Assembly: GCA_025462865.1 (NCBI GenBank)
Contig: JAOAPI010000018.1
Coordinates: forward strand, 1 to 64,000
Origin: Candidatus Sulfotelmatobacter sp.
GTDB taxonomy: Bacteria > Acidobacteriota > Terriglobia > Terriglobales > Acidobacteriaceae
Reading direction: 5' to 3'
Length of the DNA: 64,000 nt
This document shows positions 56,190-64,000 of this stretch, piece after piece. The notes beneath the pieces were generated by a model. That model saw nothing but the letters and a program-made list of their open reading frames with translations. It was not told the origin of the DNA and searched no databases. How positions within the stretch are numbered: the stretch's first letter is position 1; each line of letters begins with the position of its first letter. The position numbers and the translations under genes are program-made.

Positions 56190-57104
56190 CTATTTCGCCC
56201 GCGGATGCGTCTGGTCGTACACCTGGAGCACGTGTTTCAGCGACAACTGCGTGTACCGCTGAGTAGTCGCGAGGCGCTCGTGGCCTAATAATTCCTGAAT
56301 AGCTCGAAGATCGGCGCCTTCCTCTAACATGTGCGTGCCGAATGCATGTCGCAGGGTGTGCGGATGGACGTCAGGCGAAAGCCCCTTTGCGACCGCAATT
56401 TTTTTGATGATGCGGCCCACGCTTCGCGTGGTGATTCGCCCCCCGCGCCGGTTGATGAGCAAAGCGTTGGAATGCCGGTGGCTGGTCTCAAGAAGCTTCT
56501 GGCGTTCGGGCAGATATCGCGCAAGGGCTGCCTTCACCGCATCGCCGAACGGGACATAGCGTTCTTTTTTCCCTTTGCCGCGGATGAGAATCAATTCTGC
56601 GCTCAGCCCGATGTCATCGATATTGATTCCCGTGAGTTCGGAATTGCGGATGCCGCAGCCGTAAAGGAGTTCCAGCATAAGGCGGTCGCGCTCTGGAAAG
56701 GCTGCCACTTCAGGCATTTCGCCATCGATCACTGAATTCATTTCTTCGATCGTAGGTACACGCGGAAGTTTTTCGGAACGCTTCGGAGTGGCCACCAGCT
56801 TAGCGGGATTCTGTTCCACCACGCCTTCGTGTGCCAACCACCGATAGAGAGATCGCACCGCGGCCAATGCGCGAGCTACGGAAGTTTTACTCAATCCATT
56901 TTCGTAGAGTTGCGACAGAAAACCGCGAACCGCGATGTGGTCGATCTCCTTCCATCCGTGCAATCCAGCATATGCGGCGAAAAGGGATAGATCACGGCTA
57001 TAAGCTTTGATGGTGTGCAGCGAGGAGTTACGCTCACGTAGATGACGCAAAAAGTCAGCGACAGCTTTTCCGACTGTCGTCCGGGGTTCAGTGATAATTT
57101 TCAT
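56190..57104 (-). CDS. xerC: tyrosine recombinase, XerC-like
   Basis: The product has 304 residues. The N-terminal SAM-like/core-binding domain is followed by the catalytic domain with R153 (GIRNSELTG), the Lys in [10 protein letters not shown]249-x2-R252 (HPHTLRH), H275 (LLGHERL) and nucleophile Y284 (TTQRYTQLS), all present. The C-terminus [16 protein letters not shown] is the one usual for XerC. XerC/XerD resolve chromosome dimers at dif. Its ATG overlaps the TGA of the upstream recombinase gene by four bases, so the two are translationally coupled. Confidence 0.88.
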   Translation of the reverse strand: MKIITEPRTTVGKAVADFLRHLRERNSSLHTIKAYSRDLSLFAAYAGLHGWKEIDHIAVRGFLSQLYENGLSKTSVARALAAVRSLYRWLAHEGVVEQNPAKLVATPKRSEKLPRVPTIEEMNSVIDGEMPEVAAFPERDRLMLELLYGCGIRNSELTGINIDDIGLSAELILIRGKGKKERYVPFGDAVKAALARYLPERQKLLETSHRHSNALLINRRGGRITTRSVGRIIKKIAVAKGLSPDVHPHTLRHAFGTHMLEEGADLRAIQELLGHERLATTQRYTQLSLKHVLQVYDQTHPRAK

Positions 57105-58069
57105 CTGGCCTTCGCTCTCGGATGATGCTTCTGATAAACCGTCCTGAGGCGGTCAAGCGCCAAGTGCGTATAGACCTGCGTTGTCGAAATATCAGCATGG
57201 CCCAGGATCGTCTGCACCGTGCGCAGGTCCGCGCCGTTCTCAACCATATGCGTGGCGCAGGAATGTCGCAGCATATGGGGAGAAGCCGTCCGCCCAGAAG
57301 AGGCTGATGCGGTACGCACCATCTGCCAGATGCGCTGGCGCGTCAATTTGCGCCCACCGCGAGCGATGAAAAGCAGCGGCGAATTATTGATCAAGGCTGC
57401 GGATGCTCCAGTTTTCTTTCGTGCTGCCAGCGCCGGACGGGCCTGCGCAAGATATTCCGTAAGCGCATGCTGCGCCGACGTTCCGAGTGGCGCGACGCGT
57501 TCTTTATCGCCCTTCCCGCGAACCAGCATGTATCCAGCATCGAGCTTCAGATCTTCCAGTTTCGCATTGACGATTTCGGTGACTCTCAGCGCTCCCGCGT
57601 AGAAAACCTCTAGCATGGCGCGATCGCGGACAGCCAAGGCTGCTGAATCTTTCGTGTTGTGCTGCCCCTCTGCGTTGTGGCGCATCATCGGAGCAGCCAA
57701 GGTCGCTTCCATTTCGTCGCGAGCCAGCGCCTTCGGCAGAATCTTCCACTGTTTAGGCGATTCGATGTTCAACGTGGGGTCGTGGTCGATTTTCTTATCC
57801 AACAGCAGGTAACGATAAAGATGGCGAAGCGCCGAAAGTTTTCGCCCCACGCTACGGCCATCCACTTGATAGGAAAAAAGCTGTTGTAGGAAGTCGCGTA
57901 CCTCAATGCGCCGTGCAGTCAGCAGCAGACGTTTGCGTTTGTCCAGAAATTCGGAGAACTGGCAGATGTCGGTGGTATAGGCATTGATTGTAAGGGGTGC
58001 CAATCCCTTCTCAATTCTCAGGTAATCAAGAAAATTGGAGAGCACGGCCGAATTGCGGTCCGAAGCCAT
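57101..58069 (-). CDS. xerD: tyrosine recombinase, XerD-like
   Basis: The product has 322 residues. The core-binding domain ([20 protein letters not shown]) is followed by catalytic R162 ([11 protein letters not shown]), K186 ([11 protein letters not shown]), H265-x2-R268 (SPHMLRH), H291 (LGHADIS) and nucleophile Y300. Near 130-142 a 13-residue Asn/His-rich insertion ([13 protein letters not shown]) is absent from typical XerD. In E. coli XerD meets FtsK and starts recombination at dif. Having xerD and xerC fused end to end in one operon is unusual, as they are normally far apart. DUF72 and the LigD-type polymerase domain lie upstream on the same strand. Confidence 0.86.
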   Translation of the reverse strand: MASDRNSAVLSNFLDYLRIEKGLAPLTINAYTTDICQFSEFLDKRKRLLLTARRIEVRDFLQQLFSYQVDGRSVGRKLSALRHLYRYLLLDKKIDHDPTLNIESPKQWKILPKALARDEMEATLAAPMMRHNAEGQHNTKDSAALAVRDRAMLEVFYAGALRVTEIVNAKLEDLKLDAGYMLVRGKGDKERVAPLGTSAQHALTEYLAQARPALAARKKTGASAALINNSPLLFIARGGRKLTRQRIWQMVRTASASSGRTASPHMLRHSCATHMVENGADLRTVQTILGHADISTTQVYTHLALDRLRTVYQKHHPRAKAR

Positions 58070-58164
58070 GGTGGGGATAAATGAGTATGCGCGTTATCGG
58101 ACGTTGAAGGGAGTAATGAAAAAGATGCGGCTTTCTGTAGAACAAATCGCAAAGACGTAGGTTG

Positions 58165-58881
58165 CTACGTCTTGCCGGCCTCACGCAGGAGATCCACCGC
58201 GTACAGCGCCCCCGCCGGCGTTTCTTCATGCTTGAAGTAGGCAAATACGTTACGGCCAGCCGACAGGTGCTCCCCAATCCTAGTAATCATGCCTCGGCGT
58301 TCTTCATCCGTATAAGTTGGCTTGCGAAACCTGTAATAAACAAAAGGCCCGGTGACCACATCCGGGGTGGTTCGTTCTTCCGTTTCGGCGACACAGAGAG
58401 CGGTTCCGGAGGCCTTCAGCAAATCCCACGTAGAATCGGCGAACCAGGAATCATGACGAAATTCAAACGCTGCTGGCAAGGTGCGCGGCAGAAGCGCGAT
58501 AAAATCCTTGAGCAGCGCCGCATCCGCCTTCAAATTCGGCGGCAACTGAAACAGCACAGGGCCGAGCTTTCCAGCGGCGGCCAACGGTTCGATGGTTGCG
58601 AGAAAGCGGGGAACAAAATCTTCGGTTCCCTTCAATCGCTTGATGTGGGTGATTACCTGGTGCGCCTTCACGCCGAATCGAAACGTCGCGGGCGACTGCT
58701 CAATCCAGTTCTGAATGGTTGTCTCTTTTACCAGTTGCCGAAATGTAAAGTTCACCTCAACCGTGTTGAGCTGTGCGGTATAGTGGCTGAGAAATTTTTT
58801 CTGCGCGAGTTTGGCAGGATAAAAGTCAGGCTTCCAGCTGGGATAGGCCCATCCCGAGGTTCCGACGAAGAGTTGGGGCAT
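58165..58881 (-). CDS. DUF72 family protein
   Basis: The product has 238 residues, beginning LFVGTSGWAYPSWKPDFYP and containing YTAQLNTVEVNFTFRQL, FRFGVKAHQVITHIKRL, LFQLPPNL and FEFRHDSW, then VYYRFRKPTY and VFAYFKHEE near the end. This is the TIM-barrel DUF72 (YecE-type) family, whose role is unknown, although it occurs next to DNA-repair and nuclease genes. Conserved Glu, His and Asp residues suggest a metal or phosphate site. It lies 33 bp downstream of the LigD-type polymerase gene. Confidence 0.9.
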   Translation of the reverse strand: MPQLFVGTSGWAYPSWKPDFYPAKLAQKKFLSHYTAQLNTVEVNFTFRQLVKETTIQNWIEQSPATFRFGVKAHQVITHIKRLKGTEDFVPRFLATIEPLAAAGKLGPVLFQLPPNLKADAALLKDFIALLPRTLPAAFEFRHDSWFADSTWDLLKASGTALCVAETEERTTPDVVTGPFVYYRFRKPTYTDEERRGMITRIGEHLSAGRNVFAYFKHEETPAGALYAVDLLREAGKT

Positions 58882-58914
58882 AGTGAAGTCTCACTAAATC
58901 TGCACCGCATGGGA

Positions 58915-59973
58915 TTATAGCTTGCGTCTGGCCTTGCGGACCGGCAGCTGCGGTGGCTGCTTCGTAGTTTTTTTCGCGGCAGGGCGACGACGGCGCTTTG
59001 GTTTTTCCTCGGCTTGAGCGGCAATTGAGATCGTCGCCTGTGGCTCTGATGATTCAGAAGTCGCAAGCTGTTTTAAATCCGGCAAGCTCTGTTTCAATTC
59101 GATTACCGGTGCGAACAGGTCACCCAATTTATCTACCCGCGCCACGGTCTGCCGCGCTTCAAACACCAGCAGGCTTGCATCTTTCTTTTTGAAAGTCCGC
59201 CCCACTTCTTCCCAACTTACCGGCGTTGACACCGTGGGACGCTCCCTGGCTCGCAGGGAATACACGGCGACAGTAGTCTTGTGCTCGTCGTTCTGGCTCC
59301 AATCGACAAAAACTTTCCCGGTACGAATGCTTTTCTTCATGTCCGACACAACCATGTCCGGATGTTCTTGTTCGAGCAACTGCGCCAGGGCACGCGCGAA
59401 GGTCTTGGTCGATTCATACTTAGTTGGCGTGTTGAGCGGTACGTAGATTTGCAGTCCCTTGGATCCTGAAGTCTTGGGGAAACTCTGCAGCCCGAAGTGC
59501 TCGAAGATTTCGCGCAGCCATAGTCCGACCTGGCAACATTGCACGATGTTGGCGGGCGGTCCGGGATCGAGGTCGAAAACCATCATCGTGGGACAGGTAA
59601 TGTCCTTAGCTAGGGCAAGCGAAGGATGCAGTTCGATCGCGGCCAAATTTGCCAGCCACACCAGCGTTGGCAGGTCGTTGGCAAGAATGTAATGAACCAT
59701 GCGATGGTTGCCCTCGCTCCAGATCGGCGCAGTTTTCACCCAATCGGGCCGATGCTGGGGCGCGTTCTTTTCGTAGAAAAACTCTGCGTCCACGCCATTG
59801 GGATAGCGCTTGCGGGTGAGGGCACGTCCCGACAGGTGCGGCAGTATCGCTGGCGCAATGCGAACGTAGTAGTCGATGACTTGCTGCTTGGTGAATCCCG
59901 CGGCAGGATAGAGAACTTTTTCTAAATTCGACAGCTTGAGTTGCTTGCCTTGAATCTCGATAGTCGAATCCAT
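58915..59973 (-). CDS. LigD-type DNA polymerase/primase domain (NHEJ)
   Basis: The product has 352 residues from the ATG at 59973; a longer start at 60003 is possible. It begins LKLSNLEKVLYPAAGFTKQQ and continues through HLSGRALTRKRYPNG, YEKNAP and WVKTAPIWSE to the archaeo-eukaryotic primase core: FDLDPG with the catalytic Asp pair, TSGSKGLQIYVPL, and VFVDWSQN with the third acid. This is the polymerase domain of LigD, which adds nucleotides at double-strand breaks during Ku-dependent end joining. The ligase and phosphoesterase domains are absent, so they must be separate genes. The C-terminal 60 residues form a Lys/Arg/Pro tail. Ku is not in the window. Confidence 0.9.
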   Translation of the reverse strand: MDSTIEIQGKQLKLSNLEKVLYPAAGFTKQQVIDYYVRIAPAILPHLSGRALTRKRYPNGVDAEFFYEKNAPQHRPDWVKTAPIWSEGNHRMVHYILANDLPTLVWLANLAAIELHPSLALAKDITCPTMMVFDLDPGPPANIVQCCQVGLWLREIFEHFGLQSFPKTSGSKGLQIYVPLNTPTKYESTKTFARALAQLLEQEHPDMVVSDMKKSIRTGKVFVDWSQNDEHKTTVAVYSLRARERPTVSTPVSWEEVGRTFKKKDASLLVFEARQTVARVDKLGDLFAPVIELKQSLPDLKQLATSESSEPQATISIAAQAEEKPKRRRRPAAKKTTKQPPQLPVRKARRKL

Positions 59974-60072
59974 CGTGCGTAGGCTCCAGCAGGCATTGTG
60001 CACGAAAGATCAGTGAATGCAAAATACCGCCGTATCCCTATGCTTTCACTCGAAAAACTGCATTCGTCTGGT

Positions 60073-60102
60073 TTGACAACCTCCCCCACCGCCACGTAAT
60101 TT
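60073..60102 (+). promoter_or_regulatory. candidate promoter of the M16 peptidase operon
   Basis: TTGACA (60073-60078) and TAATTT (60097-60102) with an 18-bp spacer, about 80 bp upstream of the first M16 gene. Confidence 0.5.
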
Positions 60103-60185
60103 CAAACTTCTACCCTTCATACTCGTCTAAATATCGTGGTCCTCAACGTTTTGATGCAGAATGTCCGCTCTCTTTTGGAGGTTCG

Positions 60186-61778
60186 ATGAAACACCACATA
60201 CTCAGGTCCTTTGCTCTGATCCTGCTTCTGGTTTCGCTCGCCGCAGCCCAGGATCTGAAATCGTTTGAAAAACGCATCACCGTCAAGAAATTGCCAAATG
60301 GCCTGACCATCCTGATATGCGAGCGGCCTGAAGCACCGGTATTCTCGTTCTTCACCATGGTGGACGCGGGTTCGGTGCAAGACCCCATGGGCAAGACCGG
60401 GTTGGCGCACATGTTCGAGCATATGGCCTTCAAAGGCACGGACACGATCGGCACTACAGACTACGCCGCCGAAAAACTTGCTCTCCAAAAAGTGGAAATC
60501 GCCTATGCCGCTTACCTTGCGGAGCGCGACAAGCGTGTTGGCCGCGACGAAGCGCGGCTGAAGGAGATGGAAAAAGCCTGGAAAGATGCAATCGCGGAGG
60601 CTGACAAGTACGTCAAGTCGAACGAGTTCAGCAAAATCATCGAACAGAACGGCGGGGAGGACGTGAATGCGTCCACCAGCTATGACGCTACTGATTATGA
60701 GTATTCGCTGCCCTCGAATCGGCTGGAGCTGTGGTCATATCTTGAGTCCGAGCGTTTTCTGCATCCAGTGATGCGCGAATTCTACAAAGAGCGCAACGTG
60801 GTGATTGAAGAGCGAAGAATGCGGACGGACAGCAATCCCATCGGCCGGCTGATCGAGCAGTTCACGGCCGAAGCATTCGCGGCACATCCGTATCACCGGC
60901 CGACCGTAGGGTGGATGTCCGATCTCAATTCGTTCTCAGCCACCGACGCACAAAAGTTCTTCGATAAGTATTACGTTCCGTCGAATATGGTCGTCGCGAT
61001 CGCGGGCGACGTGAAGGCCGCGCAAGCGATGCCCATTCTTGAGAAGTACTTTGGCCGCCTGCCTTCACAGCCGCTCCCGGATGAGGCTACCACTACCGAA
61101 CCTCCGCAGAACTCCCAGCGCAGGGTGGTGCTTAAAGAGAAATCGCAGCCTCTCTACCTTGAGGGCTATCACCGGCCCGACTATCTTACGAAAGACGATG
61201 CGGTGTACGACGCTATTACCAACCTGATGTCGGAAGGCCGCACGTCGCGCCTTTACCGGGCGCTGGTGCGTGACAAGAAGATTGCAGCCTTCTCCGCTGG
61301 ATTCACCGGACTGCCCGGAGTTAAGTACGCGCATCTGTTTGCCTTCTACGCCTTCCCGCTGCCGGGACACAGCACTCAGGAAGTGGCGGACGCCATCCAC
61401 GTTGAGATTGAGCGCCTGAAGAAGGAAGACATCAGCGATGATGAACTGAAGATGATCAAAACTCGCAGTCAGGCGAACCTCATCCGGGGGCTTGCGGAAA
61501 ATACGGGATTGGCAAATCAGTTGGCGTTTTACCAGACGCGCTATGGCGACTGGCGTGAGTTGTTCCGTTCCGTCGATCGGATCGACAAGGTCACAAAGGC
61601 CGACATTCGCCGCATAGCGAATGAAATTTTCAGCGATAACAATCGGACCGTGGGAGTGATCGAAACCGCCGGAGGCGGAGCTGCGCAGGAATCGGGCGAT
61701 CAAACTCCTTCGGATCAGAGTTTGTTAGATCATGAATCTGCAAATCAGGTTTCTGCAAGTCAGGGAGGTGCGCGATGA
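60186..61778 (+). CDS. M16 family zinc peptidase, catalytic subunit
   Basis: The product has 530 residues with a signal peptide (FALILLLVSLAAAQ). The inverted zinc motif H75-x2-E78-H79 lies in GLAHMFEHMAFKGT, and the distal Glu in NVVIEERRMRTDS is also present, so the site is complete. A long helical insertion (about 100-150) separates the HxxEH from EYSLPSNRLELW. The C-terminal half repeats the fold without a metal site. The last 45 residues are a Ser/Asp/Gln-rich tail (DQTPSDQSLLDHESANQ). M16 peptidases degrade peptides in a closed chamber. The gene overlaps the next by four bases. Confidence 0.92.
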   Translation: MKHHILRSFALILLLVSLAAAQDLKSFEKRITVKKLPNGLTILICERPEAPVFSFFTMVDAGSVQDPMGKTGLAHMFEHMAFKGTDTIGTTDYAAEKLALQKVEIAYAAYLAERDKRVGRDEARLKEMEKAWKDAIAEADKYVKSNEFSKIIEQNGGEDVNASTSYDATDYEYSLPSNRLELWSYLESERFLHPVMREFYKERNVVIEERRMRTDSNPIGRLIEQFTAEAFAAHPYHRPTVGWMSDLNSFSATDAQKFFDKYYVPSNMVVAIAGDVKAAQAMPILEKYFGRLPSQPLPDEATTTEPPQNSQRRVVLKEKSQPLYLEGYHRPDYLTKDDAVYDAITNLMSEGRTSRLYRALVRDKKIAAFSAGFTGLPGVKYAHLFAFYAFPLPGHSTQEVADAIHVEIERLKKEDISDDELKMIKTRSQANLIRGLAENTGLANQLAFYQTRYGDWRELFRSVDRIDKVTKADIRRIANEIFSDNNRTVGVIETAGGGAAQESGDQTPSDQSLLDHESANQVSASQGGAR

Positions 61779-63937
61779 ACTTCAAGCGGACTGCCCTCTC
61801 GATAATCTTCGGCGCGGTCACAATGTTCGCGGCTCTTCCGCAAGCACCAGGTCAAACCACGAACTGGCAGCAGATTCCCGTGCCGCCGCTTCCCGCGTTT
61901 AAGCCGCAACAGCCCAAGCGCATCCAACTCTCAAACGGCATGGTCATCTTCCTGCAGGAGGATCATGAGTTGCCGCTCATCAGCGCCTCGGCTCGTATCC
62001 ACGGCGGCTCACACAATGAACCGGCCGCCAAGGTTGGACTGGTGGATCTATTCGGCGAGGTCTGGCGCACCGGCGGCACTAAAACGCAGACTGGTGATCA
62101 GTTCGATGATTTCTTGGAAGTGCGTGCCGCGAAAGTCGAAACCAGCGGCGGTCCTGATTCAACGAGCATCGGTTTGAACTGTTTGAAAGGCGATTTCGAC
62201 GATGTTTTCAAAGTCTTCGTTGACTTGTTGCAGCACCCGGAGTTCCGCCCCGACAAGCTCGACCTGGCGCAGAAGCAGGCGTATGACAGTATCTCGCGAC
62301 GCAATGACGATATCAGCGCAATCGCCCACCGCGAATCCGCGAAGCTGGCGTATGGGAAAGACAATCCTTATGTCCGCCAGCCTGAATATTCCACAATCGC
62401 AGCCATTACGCGGCAGGACCTGGTTGATTGGCACAAAACCTACATTCATCCCAATCACATGATCCTCGGCATAAGCGGCGACTTCGATCCCAAGGTCATG
62501 GAAGCGAGGCTGCGCGCCGTATTTGAGTCCTGGCCCAAGGGCGGCGAACTGCCAAAGGATGAAGTTCAGTATCATCCCGCCAAGCCCGGCTACTACGTCG
62601 TTCCGAAAGAAGACGTGAACCAGAGCAACATTCACATGGTTACCCTTGGGACCACCCGGAATAATCCCGACTATTACGCCATTTCCGTATTCAATGAGGC
62701 GTTTGGGGGCGGATTTTCTTCGCGCTTGTTCAATGACATTCGTACCCGGCGCGGCCTCGCTTACAGCGTTGGCGGCGGTATTGGCGCGAACTTTGGGCAT
62801 CCTGGAATTTTGCAATTTGTCGTAGGCACTAAAAGCCAAAGCACGATCGAATCGATTCAGGCGCTCGACGAGGACATCGCGAACCTAACGAAGGATTCAA
62901 TCACCGACAATGAGATCAAGCAGGCAAAGGACGCCATTTTAAATGCGTTCATCTTCCGTCTCGACTCGCCCGACAAAGTTCTCGCCGAGCGGGTGACTTA
63001 CGAATTTTACGGCTATCCTTCCGACTGGCTGGATAAGTTTCCAGTGGAAGTTCAGAAGGTGACTGCCGCGGATGTGAATCGCGTTGCGACGAAATACGTG
63101 CATCGCGATCAGTTCGCAGTGCTGGTAGTGGGTAACACGAAAGAATTCGAAAAGCCGCTCTCATCGCTTGGTCCAGTAACAGAAATTGATATCAGCATTC
63201 CGCCTCCTCCGGGCGCGAAGGAAGAAAAAAGCGAGAAACCAACAGCCTCAAACGAAGAAGGCAGTGCGATAGCGGCAAAAGTTGTGGCCGCCATGGGAGG
63301 CGAGGCCAAACTGGCAACCATCAAGTCGCTAAAGGCGAAGCTGACATTGACCCAGAAGACTCCGCAAGGGGACTTTCCCATGCAGATGGAAACCGTAGTT
63401 GTCTTCCCCGATCATCTGCACGCAGAAATGCAAACTCCGAATGGAACTGTGAACATCGTAGTAACGCCGCAGGCGGCTTTCATGGCAGCTCCGGGACAAG
63501 GCTCGCAAGATTTTCCCGCTTCCCAAAAGACAGAGACTTTGGAACAGATTAAGCGCGATCCCATCTTTATTGCCGCGCACTCGAAAGATTCGAACGTATT
63601 TTTTCACGCTGGTGGAACGGAAAAAGTTGGCGACATCGAAACCAGAATTGTCGATGTGAATGCCGCTGGCGCGCTCATCCGCTGGTTCGTCGACCCGCAA
63701 AACGGTCACATATTGAAAGAGACTTATCGCACTCTCAGTCAGGGCGGCCCAGTGCAGGGTGAAACTGATATGGAAAACTGGAAACCAGTCGAGGGGCTCA
63801 ACATTCCGTTCGTGCGCCACAACAAGCAAAACGGCCAGGATTCGAGTACGGCCGAATATGTAGCGCTCGAAATCAATCCCACCGTGGACTCCAAGTTATT
63901 CGAAAAGCCTACGGAAAAGCCAACGGCGCACCGCTGA
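61775..63937 (+). CDS. M16-like protein lacking the metal site, with C-terminal lipoprotein-carrier-like domain
   Basis: The product has 720 residues with a signal peptide (IIFGAVTMFAALPQAPGQ). The first 490 residues are two M16 domains, but where HxxEH belongs the sequence reads LVDLFGEVWRTGG, so zinc cannot be held. The R/Y pair of M16B partners is present in RTRRGLAYSVGGG. With the catalytic subunit just upstream (4-base overlap) it should form the inactive half of a heterodimer that supplies substrate contacts. Residues about 500-720 add a beta-rich domain (AAKVVAAMGGEAKLATIKSL ... FVRHNKQNGQ) resembling LolA/outer-membrane lipoprotein-sorting folds. That fusion is less common. The right window edge lies shortly after its stop. 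Confidence 0.9.
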   Translation: MNFKRTALSIIFGAVTMFAALPQAPGQTTNWQQIPVPPLPAFKPQQPKRIQLSNGMVIFLQEDHELPLISASARIHGGSHNEPAAKVGLVDLFGEVWRTGGTKTQTGDQFDDFLEVRAAKVETSGGPDSTSIGLNCLKGDFDDVFKVFVDLLQHPEFRPDKLDLAQKQAYDSISRRNDDISAIAHRESAKLAYGKDNPYVRQPEYSTIAAITRQDLVDWHKTYIHPNHMILGISGDFDPKVMEARLRAVFESWPKGGELPKDEVQYHPAKPGYYVVPKEDVNQSNIHMVTLGTTRNNPDYYAISVFNEAFGGGFSSRLFNDIRTRRGLAYSVGGGIGANFGHPGILQFVVGTKSQSTIESIQALDEDIANLTKDSITDNEIKQAKDAILNAFIFRLDSPDKVLAERVTYEFYGYPSDWLDKFPVEVQKVTAADVNRVATKYVHRDQFAVLVVGNTKEFEKPLSSLGPVTEIDISIPPPPGAKEEKSEKPTASNEEGSAIAAKVVAAMGGEAKLATIKSLKAKLTLTQKTPQGDFPMQMETVVVFPDHLHAEMQTPNGTVNIVVTPQAAFMAAPGQGSQDFPASQKTETLEQIKRDPIFIAAHSKDSNVFFHAGGTEKVGDIETRIVDVNAAGALIRWFVDPQNGHILKETYRTLSQGGPVQGETDMENWKPVEGLNIPFVRHNKQNGQDSSTAEYVALEINPTVDSKLFEKPTEKPTAHR

Positions 63938-64000
63938 AGCGCGCTTAGACCCCGAAACATTCCGCGCTTCGCTTTCTGCTATTGACAAGCTCTCGACCCA

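Overview
The window looks like a chromosomal segment of an acidobacterium (Acidobacteriota, Terriglobia/Koribacter-like). This rests on the style of the genes: PilZ-type proteins, a remnant of a carboxypeptidase-regulatory/Oar-like TonB receptor, a secretin carrying a C-terminal cohesin-like domain, secreted proteins with repeated Ig-like modules, a DUF3761 protein, and short 'acacagaggacacagg' intergenic repeats. No rRNA or tRNA gene and no CRISPR array was seen, so the taxonomic call is an inference from protein style.

Layout. (1) 0-3.2 kb: signalling genes on the minus strand: a PilZ-like protein running off the left edge, a REC-PilZ response regulator and a PAS hybrid histidine kinase. 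(2) 3.2-11.6 kb: a sparse, accessory-looking zone with long gene-free stretches. It holds two related small proteins, a DUF3761 protein, a response regulator with an RsbRD-like output domain, remnants of a PilZ gene and a TonB receptor that meet end to end, and a pair of unrecognised genes. (3) 11.4-19.6 kb: an omega-like gene, rho, hutU, a secretin with two pseudopilins, and smpB. (4) 19.7-36 kb: vapBC, a 1186-residue secreted repeat protein, a frameshifted Smr gene and a frameshifted amidohydrolase lipoprotein, a membrane protein, an M1 peptidase, pepA, small secreted proteins and a patatin/outer-membrane-barrel protein. (5) 36-49 kb: alpha/beta hydrolase, argS, then larC-metG-tatD-yajQ and a polyprenyl synthase on the plus strand, a DedA-rhodanese gene with an in-frame UGA, an MFS transporter and a CYTH protein. 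(6) 49-64 kb: secA, a fused acyl-activating enzyme/ACP/acyltransferase, a membrane protein with a degenerate HD-GYP-like domain, overlapping xerC and xerD-like genes, DUF72, a stand-alone LigD-type polymerase domain, and a pair of M16 peptidases.

The most notable observation is at 46.1-47.1 kb. A DedA-family membrane protein fused to a rhodanese domain has a UGA exactly where its relatives carry the second Cys of a C-x-C active-site motif. The reading frame stays open and rhodanese-like for 53 codons after it, and a GC-rich hairpin lies at the distance expected of a bacterial SECIS element. It is a candidate selenoprotein; a nonsense mutation is the main alternative, because three other genes in the window are visibly broken. 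Other points of interest are the Walker-less ATPase-like protein with its partner (9.0-11.0 kb), the paralogous small proteins at 4.1-4.8 kb, and the degenerate HD-GYP protein.
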